Source of the DNA: Lentisphaeria bacterium
Lineage (GTDB): Bacteria > Verrucomicrobiota > Lentisphaeria > Victivallales > UBA1829
DNA: 64,000 nucleotides
Direction: 5' to 3'
NCBI GenBank assembly: GCA_017541665.1
Contig: JAFXYP010000002.1
Span: 26,498 to 90,497, forward strand
Both the position numbers and the translations under genes were made by a program. The notes under the pieces were generated by a model. It had not been told where the DNA came from. It saw only the letters and a list, made by a program, of their open reading frames with translations, and ran no database searches. Every line of letters starts with the position of its first letter. The stretch's first letter is position 1. Shown here piece by piece: positions 60,399-64,000 of this stretch.

Positions 60399-61856
60399 GT
60401 GGAAACACAAACCGACATTGAACCGCAAGTGAACCGGAAGGCCCTTCGCATCGCGTTTTTCTGCATCCCGGCATTCGGACACACCAATCCGATGCTCCCG
60501 GTCGCCGCCGAACTGGTCCGGCGCGGTCATTCCGTCCGGTTCTATTCGTTCGGGGGTACCGGCGGCCTGCCTGATTTCAGGGACAGGATCGGAAAGACGG
60601 GTGCCGAATTCCTTTCCTGCGACGCCTACATGCCGGCTGTTTCGACGGAGGAGGTCGCCGGGTTGAAACGCGTCTCGATCACGGAGATGACCGTGCAGTC
60701 GATCCGCATCACGCTCGCCATGGACGCGTTTCTGGATGCGGAGTTCAAGACGTTCCGGCCGGATGTCGTGTACACGGATTCCGCCTGTTTCTGGGGCAAG
60801 CTGAACGCCTGGAAACACCACGTGCCGATGGTCGTTTCCACCAGCACATTCGCGTTCAATCAGTTGTCCTCGCAGTACATGAAGCACCCCCCGGCGGAGA
60901 TCGCGGACATGGTCTTCGGGTTGTCGCGCATCGGCAGGGCGCTGAAGTCGATGGAGCCCTACGGATACAAGGTGAAGAACCCGCTGACGCTGGTCCAGAG
61001 CGACAACAAGACGGACAGCGTCGTCTACACTTCGCGGCGTTTCCCGCCGTACGAGGGGAGTTTTTCCGACCATTACGCGTTCGTCGGGCCGTCCGTGTTC
61101 TCGGATGCCGTGCCGGACAAGAAGAAAGCCCGCCCGCTCGTGTACATCTCCATGGGCACGGTCATCAACGACCGCCCGGATTTCTACCACAAATGCTTCG
61201 AGGCGTTGAAGGACGTGGATGTCGACGTCCTGATCTCGTGCGGCATGGCTCTTGACCGCGAAAAACTGGGCGTCCCGCCGAAGAATGTTCGGGTGGAGCC
61301 CTACGTGGACCAGCTCGAGGTCCTGTCCCGGACGGACGTCTTCATCACGCACTGCGGCATGAACAGCGTGTCGGAAAGCCTGTACATGGCCGCGCCGATG
61401 GTGCTCTATCCGCAGACTGGCGAACAGTATGCCGTGGCGAGGCGCGCCGCCGAACTCGGCGCGGGCATCCTGCTGAAGGACGATTCCGTCGCCGGGATTC
61501 GTTCTGCCGTGCAGAAGATCCTGGACGACGCATCGTACCGGGACGCTGCGGCGGAATGCGGCCGGGATTTCCGAGCGTGTTCCGGTCCGTCCGGCGCGGC
61601 GGACTTCATCGAATCCGCCCCGCACCAGTCGGACGGCATCGACGTCCTGAAGGAGCTGAACAAGACGAACGTCCGGTTCCTGATCGTTTACTGGAGCATC
61701 GTCTCCGTCCTGATCTTTCTTGCCGGGTTTTATATCGACCGGAAATACCTCTGGATCATCGGTCTCGCCGCCGGGATCATTTCCAACCCCATCGGCAAAT
61801 ACGTGCAGAAACGCCGCTATGCCGCGCTGGTCCGGAAACAACGGCAAAGCGCATGA
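60399..61856 (+). CDS. UDP-glycosyltransferase (GT1/MGT type) with C-terminal membrane hairpin
   Basis: A 485-residue GT-B glycosyltransferase. The GTG start at 60399 has AGGAG 8 bp upstream and is preferred to the ATG at 60324. The N-terminal domain begins IAFFCIPAFGHTNPMLPVAAEL, as in macrolide/lipid glycosyltransferases. The donor signature is in FITHCGMNSVSESLYMAAPM and YPQTGEQ. Unusually, the last 60 residues form two membrane segments (IVYWSIVSVLIFLAGFY and IIGLAAGIISNPIG) with a basic end, anchoring the enzyme to the membrane. This favours a lipid acceptor. Confidence 0.85.
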   Translation: METQTDIEPQVNRKALRIAFFCIPAFGHTNPMLPVAAELVRRGHSVRFYSFGGTGGLPDFRDRIGKTGAEFLSCDAYMPAVSTEEVAGLKRVSITEMTVQSIRITLAMDAFLDAEFKTFRPDVVYTDSACFWGKLNAWKHHVPMVVSTSTFAFNQLSSQYMKHPPAEIADMVFGLSRIGRALKSMEPYGYKVKNPLTLVQSDNKTDSVVYTSRRFPPYEGSFSDHYAFVGPSVFSDAVPDKKKARPLVYISMGTVINDRPDFYHKCFEALKDVDVDVLISCGMALDREKLGVPPKNVRVEPYVDQLEVLSRTDVFITHCGMNSVSESLYMAAPMVLYPQTGEQYAVARRAAELGAGILLKDDSVAGIRSAVQKILDDASYRDAAAECGRDFRACSGPSGAADFIESAPHQSDGIDVLKELNKTNVRFLIVYWSIVSVLIFLAGFYIDRKYLWIIGLAAGIISNPIGKYVQKRRYAALVRKQRQSA

Positions 61857-61902
61857 ACCCCGGAAACCCGTTTCCGTCGATCGTTGTTTCGAACAACAGA
61901 AA

Positions 61903-61934
61903 ACCCGGAACTGCATTCGAGTGCCATTCCGGGT
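61903..61934 (-). terminator. Terminator downstream of Sel1 gene
   Basis: On the minus strand ACCCGGAATGG ... TTCCGGGT forms a stem followed by a T-rich run (TTTTCTGTTG). It lies 13 bp after the Sel1 stop. A related hairpin with similar flanks is at 63777-63808. Confidence 0.65.
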
Positions 61935-61946
61935 GAAATATCGAAA

Positions 61947-63629
61947 TCAGGGTTTACTTTTCCGAAGAAGTTCATATCTCCCGGCCGCTCCGAGATGCCC
62001 TTGGTCTTTGGACTTCTGATACCACCTTCTGGCTTCCGACACGTTTTTGGGGACGCCTTTGCCCTCTTCATAGTAGCGGCCAACAAGGTACTGCGCATCC
62101 CGGTCTCCCTGTTCCGCAGCCATTCGATACCACTTGACGGCTTCCGCCATGTTATTCTTCTGGCTCCATTCACCTCCATCTTGCTGTGCATAATATCCAT
62201 GTGCATAGAAACTGCCAAGATGGTACTGTGCCTCCATATGTCCATTTTCCGCGGCCTTCCGATACCATTTGACCGCTTTCGCCATGTCTTTTTCGAGATC
62301 CTTGCCGTTTTCATAGCAGACGCCAAGATGGTATTGTGCCTCGATGTGTCCGTTTTCCGCGGCTTTCCGATACCATTTGACTGCTTCCGCCATGTTTCTG
62401 GGGACGCCGTTGCCATATTCATAGCAGCGGCCAACAAGGTACTGTGCCTTCGGGTTCCCGTTTGCCGCGGCTTTCCGATACCACTTGACCGCTTCCTTCT
62501 TGTCTATTCCGACACCGTTGCCATTTTCATAAAACGTGCCGATCTCGATCAATTCTGCATCGCTTAATCCCTTTTCCTCGGCTTTCGAATACCACCTGGC
62601 GGCTTCCGCCATGTCCTGTTTGACGCCTTTCCCGGTTCCATAAAACGTACCGAGCTTATAAAAAAGCATTGCATCTCCGTATCCCTTCTCCACGGCTTTC
62701 CGATACCACTTGACGGCTTCCGCCAAATTATATTCCTTTTCGTAATTCTGGCCGCGGATATATTCCGGAGGGACTTCTTTCCACCTGTTTTCCGAGTTTT
62801 CGTTTCGTTGTGCCTTCAACGATTCGACTTTGCTCTTTGCTTTTGAATTCCCCTGTTCCGCCGCTTTCGCATACCACTTGAGCGCGATTTCGGGATCTTT
62901 GGGGACACCGCCTTTGCCCTCTTCGTAATACTCGCCGAGTTTCATCTGCGCTTCCAGGATCCCCTGTTCCGCCGCTTTCGCATACCAGTGGACAGCTTCC
63001 CTGATGTCCTTTCCGACGCTTTTGCCCTCCTCATAAAAGGTTCCGAGCGCGTACTGCGCTTTGGCATCGTTTCCCCGTTCCGCCGCACGGCGGTACCAGA
63101 TCGCGGCCTTGTCTTCACTCCGGACCTCTTTGCAGTTCTCATAGCAGTACCCGAGCCTGTACTGCGCTTCCACATTTTTCAAATCCGCCGCTTTCCGGTA
63201 CCATACGACGGCTTCCTTCACATCCCTTCCGATGCCGTTTCCGTTTTCATAGCAGGCGCCGAGGGCGAGCTGAGCTTCGACGATTTCCTTTTCGGCGGCT
63301 TTCCGATACCACTTTGCCGCTTCCTTCAAGTCTTTTCCGACGCCTTCGCCCTTTTCGTAGCAGACGCCGAGCTTGTACTGCGCGTCCAGATCGTCCTGAT
63401 CGGCGGCTTTCCGATACCATTGGGCGGCTTCCGCCATGTTGTTTTCTTTTTCGCAATACAGCCCGAAATAATACTGTGCCTCGGGTTCTCCCCGGTCCGC
63501 GGCTTCCCGGACCGAAGCGATGTTTTCACGGTCGAAGCCTTTTTCCGCGCCGGACTTTTCATCCGCGGCGGATGCCATGACGGAAAAAGCGATGAAAAAA
63601 GCGATGAACGTGCGGGAAAGGAGTCTCAA
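61947..63629 (-). CDS. Exported Sel1-repeat (TPR-like) protein
   Basis: A 560-residue protein with about 13 Sel1-like repeats of 36-37 residues. The consensus includes AEAVKWYRKAAE, AQY.LG.CYE.G.GV and a preceding KD. A less regular stretch around residues 285-320 separates two blocks. The start is taken as TTG at 63629, because it has GGAGG 6 bp upstream and yields a signal peptide (LRLLSRTFIAFFIAFSVMASA). The nearby ATG is in another frame and stops at once, and the longer frame to 63833 is non-coding-like. Sel1 proteins are protein-interaction scaffolds; the target is unknown. It is exported, likely periplasmic. Confidence 0.88.
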   Translation of the reverse strand: MRLLSRTFIAFFIAFSVMASAADEKSGAEKGFDRENIASVREAADRGEPEAQYYFGLYCEKENNMAEAAQWYRKAADQDDLDAQYKLGVCYEKGEGVGKDLKEAAKWYRKAAEKEIVEAQLALGACYENGNGIGRDVKEAVVWYRKAADLKNVEAQYRLGYCYENCKEVRSEDKAAIWYRRAAERGNDAKAQYALGTFYEEGKSVGKDIREAVHWYAKAAEQGILEAQMKLGEYYEEGKGGVPKDPEIALKWYAKAAEQGNSKAKSKVESLKAQRNENSENRWKEVPPEYIRGQNYEKEYNLAEAVKWYRKAVEKGYGDAMLFYKLGTFYGTGKGVKQDMAEAARWYSKAEEKGLSDAELIEIGTFYENGNGVGIDKKEAVKWYRKAAANGNPKAQYLVGRCYEYGNGVPRNMAEAVKWYRKAAENGHIEAQYHLGVCYENGKDLEKDMAKAVKWYRKAAENGHMEAQYHLGSFYAHGYYAQQDGGEWSQKNNMAEAVKWYRMAAEQGDRDAQYLVGRYYEEGKGVPKNVSEARRWYQKSKDQGHLGAAGRYELLRKSKP

Positions 63630-63681
63630 AACATACCTCCGGCTATGGCGTTTTCGGGCTCTCGGAAATCTCTCTTGCCGT

Positions 63682-63709
63682 AATATATCCGTCTTTCCGC
63701 GGATTGCAA
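63682..63709 (-). promoter_or_regulatory. Putative promoter of Sel1 gene
   Basis: On the minus strand TTGCAA (63709-63704), 16-bp spacer, TATATT (63687-63682), 52 bp before the TTG start. Confidence 0.5.
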
Positions 63710-63776
63710 GGCGAAATAAGAAAAAAAGAGGTCGAACCTCCCTTCTCTCCGTTCGCCGCATAGACAAAAACAGAAA

Positions 63777-63814
63777 ACCCGGGATGGATTTGAGGTCCAT
63801 TCCGGGTGTTTTTT
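63777..63814 (+). terminator. Terminator-like hairpin upstream of group II intron
   Basis: ACCCGGGATGGA and TCCATTCCGGGT form a long stem, followed by TGTTTTTT. It resembles the hairpin at 61903-61934 and also carries a T-rich tail on the other strand. The group II intron begins 30 bp further on. Confidence 0.6.
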
Positions 63815-63843
63815 GTATGCGCGGCATGCTCATTGGCTAATCG

Positions 63844-64000
63844 GTGCAAGACCGATACGGGCTTGTCAGTAGGAACTGTTAGCGAAAGGCAAGGGTGTCC
63901 ATCGCGAGGTGGAATCTGAAAGAAGCCCGTAGCAAAATCCCGGTCTGACGAACAGAAACCGCATAGAAGGCAAAATCAAGGCGGACGAGTTTGCAAAGCA
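63844..64000 (+). mobile_element. 5' end of a group II intron, truncated by window edge
   Basis: The sequence starts GTGCAAG and continues with conserved 5' domain I features of bacterial group II introns, including AAGGGTGTCCATCGCGAGG, TGGAATCTGAAAGAAGCC, a GACGAACAGAAACCGCAT block and AAGGCAAAATCAAGGCG. The predicted intron-encoded reverse transcriptase and domains II-VI would lie beyond 64000. It has been inserted 30 bp downstream of a strong terminator-like hairpin. Confidence 0.82.

Noticed and set aside
61884..62567. 227-codon plus-strand frame
   Set aside because: Antisense image of the Sel1 repeats; its regular pattern only mirrors the repeats of the real gene.
1..64000. CRISPR array or rRNA operon
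   Set aside because: No regularly spaced direct repeats of 25-40 bp in series and no rRNA-like conserved stretches were seen.

Overview
The window comes from a GC-rich, Gram-negative-type anaerobe. I would place it in the PVC superphylum, most likely Lentisphaerota/Victivallales. The reasons are a pilus-like operon of the kind known from Akkermansia (Amuc_1098 to Amuc_1102), lipid A and WaaG-type envelope genes, RNase Y, and an anaerobe's oxygen-defence operon (superoxide reductase, flavodiiron protein, rubredoxin). The taxonomic placement is inference; the window has no rRNA.

Layout. 1-12.6 kb: housekeeping genes on the plus strand, namely the 3' part of formate-THF ligase, EF-P with its lysyl-modifying enzyme EpmA, a WaaG-like glycosyltransferase, HrpA helicase, GlmM, GlmS and a HAD phosphatase. 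13.0-25.0 kb: SecG, then a six-gene pilus-like operon (OB-type periplasmic protein, PilM-PilN fusion, PilO/Amuc_1100-like, zinc-ribbon/EF-hand protein, two tandem secretins) closed by a strong terminator. 25.35-33.37 kb: an 8-kb integrative element in the 3' half of a tRNA-Thr gene, bounded by 51-bp direct repeats. It carries a tyrosine integrase, an excisionase-like HTH protein, a prim-pol/SF3 helicase, an inverted iteron array that looks like an origin, and integrase arm-type repeats at both ends. 33.6-38.2 kb: LpxH, CoaD, a DUF177 protein, an MFS transporter and an RDD-like membrane protein. 38.3-40.3 kb: the minus-strand SOR-FDP-rubredoxin operon.

40.4-52.5 kb: a minus-strand, translationally coupled phage structural cassette with a Mu-type head set (terminase, protease, decoration protein, major capsid protein, gp36). 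It has no recognisable portal, MuF protein, tail tube, tape measure, integrase or replication gene. It ends in a 980-residue beta-helix fibre and small lysis-like genes. A repeated double-hairpin element sits where the portal gene would be expected.

53.2-64 kb: tRNA-Arg, a thioesterase, a small zinc-ribbon protein behind a near-consensus promoter, 5-formyl-THF cyclo-ligase, RNase Y, an HD-domain protein, an OppF-type ATPase, a UDP-glycosyltransferase with a C-terminal membrane hairpin, a large Sel1-repeat protein, and the 5' end of a group II intron cut off by the window edge.

The two most unusual regions are the pilus-like operon with paired secretins and the portal-less capsid cassette. 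The integrative element has replication genes without structural genes, and the capsid cassette has structural genes without replication genes. Whether they interact cannot be told from sequence.
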